From positions 1,674,001 to 1,738,000 of the forward strand of contig NZ_JAKIJS010000001.1 of the NCBI RefSeq assembly GCF_021608225.1: a stretch of 64,000 bases of DNA, read 5' to 3'. The notes beneath the pieces are model-generated. The model did not search any database. It had not been told where the DNA came from and worked only from the letters and a program-made list of their open reading frames with translations. Positions 17,172 to 24,662 of the stretch are shown here, one piece after another. Made by a program: the position numbers and the translations under genes. This DNA is from Pseudalkalibacillus berkeleyi. Its GTDB lineage: Bacteria; Bacillota; Bacilli; Bacillales; Fictibacillaceae. Numbering within the stretch: the first letter of the stretch is position 1; every line of letters starts with the position of its first letter.

Positions 17172-18200
17172 TTAAGTAAAGTATTCAACCTTTGCTTCTG
17201 GGAAGTATGCTTCAATATAATTCTCTATCGTTTCTCTCAACTCTTGTGCTTCATCCTTTTGATATACATACTTTCCAATTCCATATCTGCCCCATTTATA
17301 TTTCCGTTTTTCTTCATCCATCTCTAGTTTGCTTTTAGGATACCTTTTTTCAATGACTTTTTTAGCTGGCTTTGTGAACCTGTGTTGGATCAGTTCAAAG
17401 GTAATATTAGAGAAGTAATCGGCCGGGATTGTTTCACTCATGATCTCGAACAACTCTTTATAACCACCTTGCCAATCATCATGTAAGTATAAGGGGGCAA
17501 CAACAAAACCAAGAGGGTAGCCCGCTTCAACAACTTTCTTAGCAGCGGTTAATCGATCTTCGAGTGAAGAGGTTGCCATTTCAAAATTTTTAATAACCCA
17601 TTTGCTATTCACACTAAACCGAAACCTCGTCTTGCCATTATGTTTGGCATCTAGAAGATGATCGACATGATGATATTTTGTGGTGAATCGAAGACGTCCC
17701 AATTCTGTTTGTCCAATATATTCAATGGTTCTTTTTAAAGAATGAGTCAAATGGTCGATTCCCACAATATCAGATGTACACGATGCTTCAAAACGTGTAA
17801 TTTCTGGGGCACGTTCATCCATGTATTTTTGGGCTTGTGCGAAAATTTCATCCAAGTTGACATACGTTCGGATATAAGGTTTTGAACCAAGGGTTGTTTG
17901 TAAATAACAATAGTGGCAATGGCCCATACAGCCTGTTGCTAAAGGTATAGCATATTCTGCAGACGGTTTTGACGTATCAAATTTAAGTGTTTTCCTAATT
18001 CCGATTACAAGTGTTGATTTCGCGTTACGGTATTTTTGGAGTTCATTATCCCCAGGGAGATCACGTACTTGGTTATGTGAAGTTGTTTCACGAATTTCTA
18101 AACCCATATCTTCAAATTTCTTCTTTAATTCACGTGCTAAAGGATATTTCTCAAGCGCTTTAGGCTCAATATATACTAATTGTGGAACAAACGGTTTCAT
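17172..18200 (-). CDS. splB: Spore photoproduct lyase
   Basis: SplB is a radical-SAM enzyme that directly reverses spore photoproduct (thyminyl-thymine dimers) during germination. The 342-residue protein has the radical-SAM cluster motif CMGHCHYCY (CxxxCxxC, about 91-99) and the SplB-specific block ASCTSDIVGIDH with an important cysteine. No DNA-photolyase-type FAD motif is present. The gene stands alone, and a CATACTA sequence about 30 nt upstream could be a forespore sigma-G -10 element. No splA is visible. Confidence 0.96.
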   Translation of the reverse strand: MKPFVPQLVYIEPKALEKYPLARELKKKFEDMGLEIRETTSHNQVRDLPGDNELQKYRNAKSTLVIGIRKTLKFDTSKPSAEYAIPLATGCMGHCHYCYLQTTLGSKPYIRTYVNLDEIFAQAQKYMDERAPEITRFEASCTSDIVGIDHLTHSLKRTIEYIGQTELGRLRFTTKYHHVDHLLDAKHNGKTRFRFSVNSKWVIKNFEMATSSLEDRLTAAKKVVEAGYPLGFVVAPLYLHDDWQGGYKELFEIMSETIPADYFSNITFELIQHRFTKPAKKVIEKRYPKSKLEMDEEKRKYKWGRYGIGKYVYQKDEAQELRETIENYIEAYFPEAKVEYFT

Positions 18201-18281
18201 TTACATTCACCTCAAGATTAGTATGAGCGAGGTGATGTAAAATAGTCTAAATGCACAATGGAAGATTTAAGAAGATTAAAA

Positions 18282-18310
18282 AACCTACCCGTTGATAAAA
18301 CAGGTAGGTT
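18282..18310 (-). terminator. Intrinsic terminator after nrdJ
   Basis: An AACCTACC/GGTAGGTT stem (arms 18303-18310 and 18282-18289) with a T-run on the minus strand, 12 nt after the nrdJ stop. Confidence 0.85.
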
Positions 18311-18321
18311 CCATTCAAATA

Positions 18322-19440
18322 TTAAATTCCACACTTCAACTGAGCATTACAGTTTGTACATGTGTTACAACCACCAATTTCTTTCACTTGTCCTTTTCTA
18401 CATACTGGGCAAGTGTTGCCTACTTCATTTCCAATCGTGACGTCTGTTGAGCGAAGGTCTGCGATCGTATCGACGAGAACAACTTTTTGACGTTCTTCTT
18501 TTTGCGTTGCCTCAGTTTCATCAAATGTATTTTCTTCTGCACTAAGCGTTAACACTTGAGAGTCGCGACTTCCATCCACATAAACGGTACCACCTTTAGC
18601 ACCACCGTTATATAAGCGTTCATAAACACCTTGAACTTGTTCCACTGTATATCCTTTTGGAGCATTTACCGTCTTACTGATTGAACTATCGATCCATTTT
18701 TGAATAACACATTGTGTATCAGCATGAGCTTCTGGAGACAGTTCCATAGCAGAAACGAACCATTCCGGTAGGTTTTCAGCGTCAGCATTTTCGTTTCTAG
18801 ATACGTAATCGTTCACAATATCTGCTTTCACTTCAATAAACTTACCAAGTCGTCCACTTCTAAAGTAAGAGAACGAGAAGTAAGGCTCAAGCCCAGTACT
18901 CACGCCAACCATAGTTCCAGTTGATCCTGTGGGAGCTACAGTCAACAAGTGAGAGTTACGAATACCGTGTTGAAGGATACCTTCTCGAATATCTTCAGGC
19001 ATCTTTTTCATGTATCCTGTATTGATAAACGCTTCACGGAGTTCTCTTGTTTCTTTTTCCGTTTTTCCTTCTAAAAATGGAAAGCTTCCTTTTTCTTTCG
19101 CTAATTCAATCGACTCACGATAGGCAGTTGTCGCCATCGTTTCGAAGATCTCATCAACCAATTTGTTACCTTCCTCAGATCCATATTTCGTCTCACAGTA
19201 AATGAGTAAGTCATGAAGACCCATAACACCTAATCCGACACGTCGTTCTCCAAGAGCTTGAACTCGATTATCTTCTAGGAAATATGGCGTAGCATCTATA
19301 ACGTTATCCTGCATTCTAACACCAGTGCGAACGGTTTGTTTCAGCTTATCGAAGTCTACCTGTTTCGTTTCTTTGTCAGCAACATTGGCTAGGTTGACGG
19401 CAGCTAAGTTACAAACAGAATAAGGTGCGAGCGGTTGTTC
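18322..19440 (-). CDS. nrdJ: nrdJ exon 4 (C-terminal part)
   Basis: This exon encodes residues 482-853, starting EQPLAPYSVCNLAAVNLA. It holds catalytic Glu482 and redox Cys491, the block TVAPTGSTGTM that contacts substrate phosphate, and the C-terminal cysteine relay that passes electrons from thioredoxin. As an isolated reading frame it would begin at a TTG inside the intron end, so gene callers may report it as a separate truncated protein starting at 19443. Confidence 0.93.
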   Translation of the reverse strand, partial: EQPLAPYSVCNLAAVNLANVADKETKQVDFDKLKQTVRTGVRMQDNVIDATPYFLEDNRVQALGERRVGLGVMGLHDLLIYCETKYGSEEGNKLVDEIFETMATTAYRESIELAKEKGSFPFLEGKTEKETRELREAFINTGYMKKMPEDIREGILQHGIRNSHLLTVAPTGSTGTMVGVSTGLEPYFSFSYFRSGRLGKFIEVKADIVNDYVSRNENADAENLPEWFVSAMELSPEAHADTQCVIQKWIDSSISKTVNAPKGYTVEQVQGVYERLYNGGAKGGTVYVDGSRDSQVLTLSAEENTFDETEATQKEERQKVVLVDTIADLRSTDVTIGNEVGNTCPVCRKGQVKEIGGCNTCTNCNAQLKCGI

Positions 19441-22400
19441 CAATTTTGTTATCCTACCGGCTTTTTATCCGATAGTTCTTACAGTTGTATTCCTGTAAGT
19501 TCAGCATACCTTTTCATCACAAACACTTTTCATAAACTTCAGAAGTTCTTTTCTACCTTTATCTTCTCCAAAAACAGCTTTTGAGATTATCCTATAGTCC
19601 TTTACTCCATATTGTTTTTGGATAGTATCTGTTAACGGTTTAATAGTGGAATTGATTTTGTTTAACGGTGTTCCTAGAATTAAGTCTTTATTATCCTTAG
19701 ACCACTGAATAACGTATTGTTTAATTCGATAGTGCACTTGTTTTCGTTTATTAACGTATGTTTCTGTAGCAAGTTTTATAGCTACATTTCCAGAACAAGT
19801 ACGACTGCAAAATTTATTTTGAGCGGTTACGATAACATTAAAAGGTCTTTTACAAAGTTGACAGATTCTCGTTTCCCTAGGCTTTTTTAATTTACCTTTC
19901 TGTACCAACCCTGTTTTTCTTAAACCTTCTATCATCTTTTGTTTAGCGATACTATCAGAAGCCCACAATTTTTTAGTATGGTTACCAATTTCTCTTTTTG
20001 TCTTTTCATTATGCTTTAAATTGTAGTGACCATTCAACTTACCAACAGCAACTTTATTAACCGTGGTATCTTTGGAGTTTATCCATTCGGTTATTACTGA
20101 ATTTAATGAAATTGGCATTACTTTGTATAATTGTAGAAGCTCTTCATATGATATTAATTCCCACTCTAAAGAGTTTAGCAGTCCTATGGTTCTTAAAGCT
20201 TTTCTTGCTCTTTTCTTTTCTTCTTCGTTTCTTGATTTAATCTCCACTATTTTATTTAATACACCGTTTTTATTATAGAAAAAAAAGTCTGGTTTATAAA
20301 TGCGGTAACCAATGTCATATACATCGTCTTCATAACTCCATTGAATAGAATGGTGATCAAGATATTTGGCATATGCGTATTCGTAGGAACTTCTTAAATA
20401 GTATCCTTTGTAAAAGCCCGCATACCCTCTATTCATGAACACCCACCTCTAATTCAATTTGTTAAAAAGACCTTTAAATCGTATTTGGTTTGTGATGTTG
20501 CGGTCTCGTGGGCAGGTTATATTCTCTTTCGAGGTTCACTGCCTATGCGTTGCCCCTGACTAAGGCTTTACCCTTAGCCTTCGGTTCGGATTCCCATCTC
20601 AGGGTTCCCGCTTTATCCCGCAATTTTTTACGTGAGGCAAATCAAGCTGCTCTACCACACGGATTCGTTGCTACTACTTTCTGTCCATATGCTTTTGCGT
20701 TTGTCATTTCGTTTGCATTATCGATAAAGAAAATGCCTGGTTCTGCTGAGTATGTTGCACAAATGTTGATCAGGTTCCATAGTTCACGTGCTTTCACACG
20801 CTTGTAAACACGGATCCCATACCCTTTCGCTTCCCATTCACGAACGTCACCACATTCTTGCCACTTGTTGTTATACTCAAGCATCTCTTCAAACGTGTAG
20901 TTTTCTACATCAGGGAAACGAAGTTCATACTCTTCGTCGTTCTCGACTGCTTCCATGAATTCTTTGGTCACACATACCGAAATATTTGCCCCAGTTAAAA
21001 ATTCTGGATTATGAACACTATATGTTCCACCTACACGAAGTTTTTCTTCTGCTTCTTTAATTGCCTTGTCAGTAAATCCACCTTGACCTGGGATACTCTT
21101 ATAATTGACGATACCTTGATACATCGTTTGTTCCGTCTCAGTAAGAGGAGTAAATTTCAATTTATCAAGAGCTAATTGTTTAATTCGATCGTCCGTAGTC
21201 GTTTCAACTAAGAATCTAAGAATTCTCGGATTTTGCATTTTTGAAATGATGAATTCAATAATGTCTGGATGCCACGTTTATACCGTCCTTTTCAGGATAC
21301 TTAAACTCTGCTAAAAGCAGACGGTCTAGACTATATCATCACCCTCAGCATGACCTGTTAGGGGCCGGGCGCTTCGAGGATCTAACTCCCCTACTCTACT
21401 CGCTTACAATCTTGTAAGTTTTCGATAGTCGTTGAACCTTCACCTGATTAGGTGCTTGGCTGCTGATTGTCCAATCCGATCAATTTTTAAAGCATTCACG
21501 CTCACCGTTCCCAGTCACGTTGTAGCTTGATCGTCTCTAAGGATTTTTCAGCAATTCACCCGATTTTCTAGTCATTCATTGTCTGAATGACGCGGACTAG
21601 AATTAATCCGCCAGCATAATCATTTGAGCTCCACGCTGTTTGTTACGCACTCCATATTGAGTGGGTGTGGTCATTTCTGCCACACTCTCATGCTTTCACA
21701 TGAGATCAGACTATATCATCAAAGAAGAAAATTCATATTAATTCGCTATTTTCTACTTTGTCTCGTGCCTCATAACCACGTTGCCGCTTGTTATGATTTA
21801 CTTCTTCCTTAATTTCCATTTACATTCCTCCATGTTTTAGGAAACCTTAGGAAGTTTTAATAGTCGTTGAACGTTTATCTCAGTTTCCTAAGATACTTCG
21901 CTGCTGATTGCCCATTGTTTTATCCTTGAAATTTTTGAGCATTCACGTTCGCCGTTTCCGGCCGCGTTGTAGCTTTCAAGGCTTTAGGGTGTTCCAGCAA
22001 TTCACGAGATTTTATTCCCGCCGATTGGAGCCATTTAACGGGATCCACCTTGTTCTACAAGGTGCGTTAACTTCGCAATGTCATCTAGCCATGATACAGA
22101 CCCTGATGATTTTCCGTTCACGCCTTTTGCAAGTGTGTTCCTTGGTCGTAATGTTGATCCGTTCGTCCCAACACCACCACCGCGACTCATGATTTCCATC
22201 ACTTGCTTCCGGTGGTCTGAGATACCTTCTCTAGAATCTTGAACGAAAGGCATTACATAACAATTGAAGTAGGTGACCTCAGTACCTGCACCGGCACCGT
22301 ATAATACTCGTCCAGCTGGAACGAAGTTTAAATTAACTAGCTCATGGTAGAATTTTTCGAAGGATTCTTGCTTTCTTTCCTCAGTTTCTTCCACTTCCGC

Positions 22401-22829
22401 AAGACCTGTCGCATTCCGTTTAGCAATTTGCTCATAATATATTTCTAATGGCTTATCAATCGTATCAAGAGGTCGTTTAACTATTCCTGTCTTCACTTCC
22501 TCTGGTTTATCAAGTACACCTCGATAATCCTCGTCTACTTTCACTTCCGCCATCTTCTTTTCTTGATCAATGGAAACGATGAATCCGACACCTCTAGCTG
22601 GAAACTTCGGGTCGTCTTTGACCGTCAGTACAACAAAGTCTCCTACCTTTAAAGTCCTTTTCTCAGTATCCTTGAAAGAATACCGATCCAACATGACCAA
22701 TCTCGATACACCTTTGTGTGTCGTATGCATGTCCGATGTGATCGGATGCACCTGTTCAAATTTCGCAATATCGTCATTCAACTGGTCTATGTTGATATGA
22801 TGTCGTTGCTCCCCTGTTACAATCGCCAT
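18322..22829 (-). CDS. nrdJ: B12-dependent (class II) ribonucleotide reductase, gene split by three group I introns
   Basis: NrdJ reduces ribonucleotides to deoxyribonucleotides with adenosylcobalamin as radical source, independently of oxygen. Four exons join in frame: 22829-22038, 21635-21606, 21274-20654 and 19440-18322, giving 853 residues, a normal length. Joining restores the class II sequence GGSR-RGAQMIMLAD-WHPD and NPCG-EQPL. Key residues are redox Cys190 and Cys491, thiyl-radical Cys480 (NPC), Glu482, and a C-terminal cysteine cluster (CPVC, CNTCTNC). Each break shows group I hallmarks: the exon ends in T, the intron ends in G, and a guide sequence pairs with the 5' exon. Inference: it is functional only after RNA splicing. 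A pseudogene is unlikely because every exon is intact. Confidence 0.93.
19441..20653 (-). ncRNA. Group I intron C in nrdJ, carrying a homing endonuclease gene
   Basis: This 1213-nt intron interrupts nrdJ between the codons for Gly481 and Glu482. The 5' exon ends GTGTGGT, and GCCTCAC about 12 nt into the intron can pair with it, with a U-G pair at the splice site and one U-U mismatch. The last base is G. By eye, P3 (TTGCGG with CCGCAA), P4 (CGGG with TCCG) and P7 (AGACC with GGTCT) can form before the endonuclease gene, placing that gene in the P9 region. Two hairpins (CTTACAG/CTGTAAG and CTATCGG/CCGGTAG) close the 3' end. The core type is uncertain, and it is unlike introns A and B. Confidence 0.85.
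19501..20436 (-). CDS. Intron-encoded PD-(D/E)XK homing endonuclease
   Basis: This is likely the enzyme that spreads intron C by cutting intronless nrdJ. The start ATG at 20436 follows GAGGTGG by 6 nt; a GTG lies two codons upstream. Of 311 residues, the first 70 hold a PD-(D/E)XK-type active site: Glu19 in SSYEYAYAKYL, Asp50 in YKPDFFFYN, and Glu65-x-Lys67 in VEIKS. Around residues 190-215 CQLC and CSRTC form a probable zinc finger, followed by a basic DNA-binding tail. It is not of the LAGLIDADG, HNH or GIY-YIG types. The family resembles the Vsr-like I-Bth0305I group found in Bacillus phage introns, but that exact kinship is inference. It is intact. Confidence 0.8.
   Translation of the reverse strand: MNRGYAGFYKGYYLRSSYEYAYAKYLDHHSIQWSYEDDVYDIGYRIYKPDFFFYNKNGVLNKIVEIKSRNEEEKKRARKALRTIGLLNSLEWELISYEELLQLYKVMPISLNSVITEWINSKDTTVNKVAVGKLNGHYNLKHNEKTKREIGNHTKKLWASDSIAKQKMIEGLRKTGLVQKGKLKKPRETRICQLCKRPFNVIVTAQNKFCSRTCSGNVAIKLATETYVNKRKQVHYRIKQYVIQWSKDNKDLILGTPLNKINSTIKPLTDTIQKQYGVKDYRIISKAVFGEDKGRKELLKFMKSVCDEKVC
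20654..21274 (-). CDS. nrdJ: nrdJ exon 3 (central catalytic part)
   Basis: This exon encodes residues 275-481, from WHPDIIEFI through the barrel to VVATNPCG. It ends one codon after the thiyl-radical cysteine (Cys480), so the active-site loop NPCGE is assembled only by splicing intron C. Its 207 codons run without a stop. An ORF finder would begin it at the internal ATG at 21238 and end it in the intron at 20642. Confidence 0.93.
21275..21605 (-). ncRNA. Group I intron B in nrdJ (331 nt, no ORF)
   Basis: This intron sits between the codons for Asp274 and Trp275. The 5' exon ends GCGGAT and pairs with GTCCGC 9 nt into the intron (six pairs, U-G at the splice site). The intron ends in G before TGGCAT. 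Core elements are readable: P element AATTGCTGAAAAA, Q element AATCAGCAGCCAAG, R element GTTCAACGACTA (21437-21423) and S element GATATAGTC (21337-21328). This is a canonical small group I intron. The P8/P9 segments are GC-rich and fold locally. Much of the core matches intron A. Confidence 0.93.
21606..21635 (-). CDS. nrdJ: nrdJ exon 2, a 30-nt micro-exon
   Basis: Ten codons reading RGAQMIMLAD, the exact class II reductase sequence that must join GGSR and WHPD. It lies between intron A (ending in G at 21636) and intron B (starting at 21605). Its last bases GCGGAT are the guide target for intron B. There is no stop, and the frame is kept across both junctions. Confidence 0.93.
21636..22037 (-). 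ncRNA. Group I intron A in nrdJ (402 nt)
   Basis: This intron sits between the codons for Arg264 and Arg265. The 5' exon ends TCCCGT and pairs perfectly with GCGGGA about 15 nt into the intron, with U-G at the splice site; the final base is G. Core elements: P AATTGCTGGAA, Q AATCAGCAGCGAAG, R GTTCAACGACTATT (21874-21861), S GATATAGTCTGATC (21717-21704). A 28-codon remnant reading frame (21733-21819) lies between R and S, in the P8 region, a usual site for intron ORFs. Confidence 0.93.
21733..21819 (-). CDS. Short ORF inside intron A, possible endonuclease-gene remnant
   Basis: A 28-codon frame starts at ATG 21819, 7 nt behind GGAGG, and reads MEIKEEVNHNKRQRGYEARD before a stop at 21733. The good ribosome site and position in P8 suggest the start of a former intron-encoded endonuclease whose body was deleted. 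The peptide is charged and matches no domain I recognise. It may simply not be functional. Confidence 0.4.
   Translation of the reverse strand: MEIKEEVNHNKRQRGYEARDKVENSELI
22038..22829 (-). CDS. nrdJ: nrdJ exon 1 (N-terminal part)
   Basis: This exon encodes residues 1-264, starting MAIVTGEQRH at ATG 22829 behind AAGGAGGA. Residues 40-110 form the N-terminal extension seen in Bacillus class II reductases. GRVLYGAGAGTEVTYFNCYV carries redox Cys190, and RGGGVGTNGSTLRPR follows. It ends HLVEQGGSR; the next codon is a TAA that belongs to intron A, so an unspliced message would stop here. Confidence 0.93.
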
Positions 22830-22918
22830 CCAGGATCCTCCTTTATTATTTTTTCATTTTTTATGTTAATTTCATTTGCATATGAGTTACTAAGATAATA
22901 GCATATCTAGGGCTCGTT

Positions 22919-22934
22919 TATCAATATATAGTGT
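22919..22934 (-). promoter_or_regulatory. NrdR box 1 upstream of nrdJ
   Basis: On the minus strand this reads ACACTATATATTGATA, matching 13 of 16 positions of the NrdR consensus ACACwATATATwGTGT. It starts 32 bp from box 2, i.e. three helical turns, the spacing expected for cooperative NrdR binding. Confidence 0.75.
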
Positions 22935-22950
22935 ACATTATATTTAAATA

Positions 22951-22966
22951 ATACAATATATTGTGT
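22951..22966 (-). promoter_or_regulatory. NrdR box 2 upstream of nrdJ
   Basis: On the minus strand this reads ACACAATATATTGTAT, matching 15 of 16 NrdR consensus positions. It overlaps the expected transcription start of nrdJ. NrdR is the ATP/dATP-sensing repressor of reductase operons, so this pair puts the intron-bearing gene under normal dNTP control. Confidence 0.82.
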
Positions 22967-22968
22967 GT

Positions 22969-22997
22969 TTTAGAACGAATATATTTAATCTTGTCAA
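22969..22997 (-). promoter_or_regulatory. Candidate sigma-A promoter of nrdJ
   Basis: On the minus strand TTGACA (22997-22992), a 17-nt spacer, and TCTAAA (22974-22969). The -10 is imperfect (4 of 6), but the -35 is exact and the start would fall inside NrdR box 2. The rest of the 370-nt gap to lipM (23000-23166) is AT-rich with nothing else recognisable. Confidence 0.5.
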
Positions 22998-23167
22998 AAT
23001 CACAATCATATAAAATAAGTAGAATGTTAAAGGAAATTGTATATTTCTCGCTTCTAAATCCCCCATATAAGAAATTCATCCATTTGCATCAAGTAACATT
23101 TTTTGAGCTTCGCATGTGGCTTACACTCATTTAAAAACCTATAACCTATTTCGAAAAAAAAATAAAA

Positions 23168-23190
23168 ACTACGACAGCATTTGTCGCAGC
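23168..23190 (-). terminator. Intrinsic terminator after lipM
   Basis: A 9-bp stem with two G-U pairs, GCTGCGACA with TGTCGTAGT on the minus strand (arms 23182-23190 and 23168-23176), followed by a T-rich run. Confidence 0.85.
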
Positions 23191-23200
23191 TTTTCATATC

Positions 23201-24034
23201 TTAACGTCTGTACGTCCATTCATCGTTCGCATATCGTCTATCAACGATTTGATCTACATATTGTTTTTGCTCTTCCGTTAATTCAAGTGGTATAAATTCA
23301 ACATCAAGTCCTTCAGCAAAACTACGTTTGAATGCTATCTTTGATTCTTCAATCGTAACTCTTTCTGCACGTAACTCATTAATCGCAACCGCTTTTTTAC
23401 TAAATGCCTTTTGCATCCGATCGCGGACTCTGTCATTTGAGAATTTAAAGCAATCAAATAGTTTGTCTTCATCGATATCAAGCAATATTGAACCGTGTTG
23501 GAGAATCACACCCTTTTGTCTCGTTTGTGCACTCCCTGCAACCTTACGTCCTTCAACAACCAATTCATACCAGGATGGAGCATCAAAGCAAACGGCTGAT
23601 CGCGGATTTTTAAGACCTGCTTTTTCTTCGTCTGTTCTAGGAACAGCAAAGTACGCATCCAAACCTAAGTTTCTAAATCCACCTAGTATGCCTTCTGATA
23701 TAACGCGGTATGCTTCAGTAACAGATTGTGGCATCTTTGGATGCTCTTCCGAAACGATCACACTATACGTCAATTCTTGATCGTGCAATACCGCTCTTCC
23801 TCCAGTTGGGCGTCTAACAAACCCGTATCCGTGCTTTTCCACGGCATCCAAATTGATCTCTTTCTCTACTTTTTGGAAGTATCCAACTGATAGCGTTGCT
23901 GGATTCCACTCATAAAACCGTACAACTGGTTTTATCTCGCCTTTACTATGCCATTCCAATAGCGCTTCATCAAGCGCCATATTATAAGCTGGTGAACAAG
24001 CACCAGAATCAATAAAATACCATTGCTCTTTCAT
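23201..24034 (-). CDS. lipM: Octanoyl-[GcvH]:protein N-octanoyltransferase precursor enzyme LipM
   Basis: LipM moves octanoate from acyl carrier protein to the glycine cleavage H protein, the first step of lipoate assembly in Bacillus. The 277-residue protein has the lipoate ligase/BPL fold: [31 protein letters not shown] (about 75-91), the nucleophilic Cys149 in [15 protein letters not shown], and [20 protein letters not shown], cited in part. No ligase adenylation C-domain is present. The product is needed by the GcvPA/PB/T system encoded about 2 kb away. Confidence 0.93.
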   Translation of the reverse strand: MKEQWYFIDSGACSPAYNMALDEALLEWHSKGEIKPVVRFYEWNPATLSVGYFQKVEKEINLDAVEKHGYGFVRRPTGGRAVLHDQELTYSVIVSEEHPKMPQSVTEAYRVISEGILGGFRNLGLDAYFAVPRTDEEKAGLKNPRSAVCFDAPSWYELVVEGRKVAGSAQTRQKGVILQHGSILLDIDEDKLFDCFKFSNDRVRDRMQKAFSKKAVAINELRAERVTIEESKIAFKRSFAEGLDVEFIPLELTEEQKQYVDQIVDRRYANDEWTYRR

Positions 24035-24210
24035 ACGACTTGTACGCCTCTTTCCTTACAATCATCTGTATGTAACGTTCATAGTTTAACAGATTTCAAC
24101 TTAGGCGTACAACGTATCGAATTTTGAAAACTTTATTTTGCGAATACCTCTAATCCTGTATATAATGGACATGGAATATTTTTTTTAGAAAGAAATAGGG
24201 GGAAATCGAA

Positions 24211-24588
24211 ATGGATTGGATTCTATGGGCTTTACCAGTAGGCCTATTGCTATATATGTTGATTGCTGGTCTATATCAACGTCGAAATTTGAAGACGTTG
24301 ACTGAAGAAGAATTCCGCAGTGGTTATAGAAAGGCTCAGTTAATTGATGTCCGTGAAACGAAAGAATATGAAAATGGACATATTTTAGGAGCAAGAAACA
24401 TCCCATTGTCTCAGCTTCGCATGCGTCATAAAGAAATTCGTCAGGATCAACCCGTTTACCTATATTGTGAAAGTGGCATGCGAACAGTAAGAGCTGCTGC
24501 CGTGTTAAGAAAGAAAGGCGTTAAAGACCTTTATAACCTTAAAGGCGGATTTAAAAAATGGGGCGGAAAAATTAAGAAAGCTAAATAA
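24211..24588 (+). CDS. yqhL: Rhodanese-like domain protein YqhL
   Basis: The 125-residue protein has an N-terminal membrane helix (about 3-20) and a cytoplasmic rhodanese domain (about 30-120). The active-site loop is YCESGMRT with the sulfur-accepting Cys (about 91), and RETKEYENGHILGARNIP is the CH2 motif. The sulfur substrate is unknown. The ribosome site GGGGG lies 8 nt before the ATG. It is a single gene with its own terminator, convergent with cwlJ. Confidence 0.92.
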   Translation: MDWILWALPVGLLLYMLIAGLYQRRNLKTLTEEEFRSGYRKAQLIDVRETKEYENGHILGARNIPLSQLRMRHKEIRQDQPVYLYCESGMRTVRAAAVLRKKGVKDLYNLKGGFKKWGGKIKKAK

Positions 24589-24597
24589 ACCAATATA

Positions 24598-24631
24598 AAG
24601 AGTGTGATCAGTTTATACTGATTACACTCTT
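24598..24631. terminator. Bidirectional terminator between yqhL and cwlJ
   Basis: A 14-bp stem with one mismatch, AAGAGTGTGATCAG with CTGATTACACTCTT (arms 24598-24611 and 24618-24631), with T-run on the plus strand. It probably serves both convergent genes. Confidence 0.85.
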
Positions 24632-24662
24632 TTTTAATGCTGAGTTCCATTTTAGTACCCAC

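Noticed and set aside
19441-20653. Intein or group II intron in nrdJ
   Set aside because: The insert contains stops in the host frame and no splicing-domain motifs (no terminal His-Asn, no Cys+1), so not an intein. There is no reverse transcriptase and no visible domain V, so not group II.
21275-21605. Homing endonuclease gene in intron B
   Set aside because: No open frame of useful length with a ribosome site exists in its 331 nt; this is an ORF-less intron.
18322-22829. nrdJ as a frameshifted pseudogene or as several separate truncated reductase genes
   Set aside because: All exons are intact and meet in frame at conserved codons, and each interruption shows group I guide pairing, terminal G and, for A and B, the P/Q/R/S core. 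Random decay would not give this.
22830-23200. Cobalamin riboswitch upstream of the B12-dependent reductase
   Set aside because: No B12-box-like sequence is visible; only NrdR boxes and a promoter could be supported.
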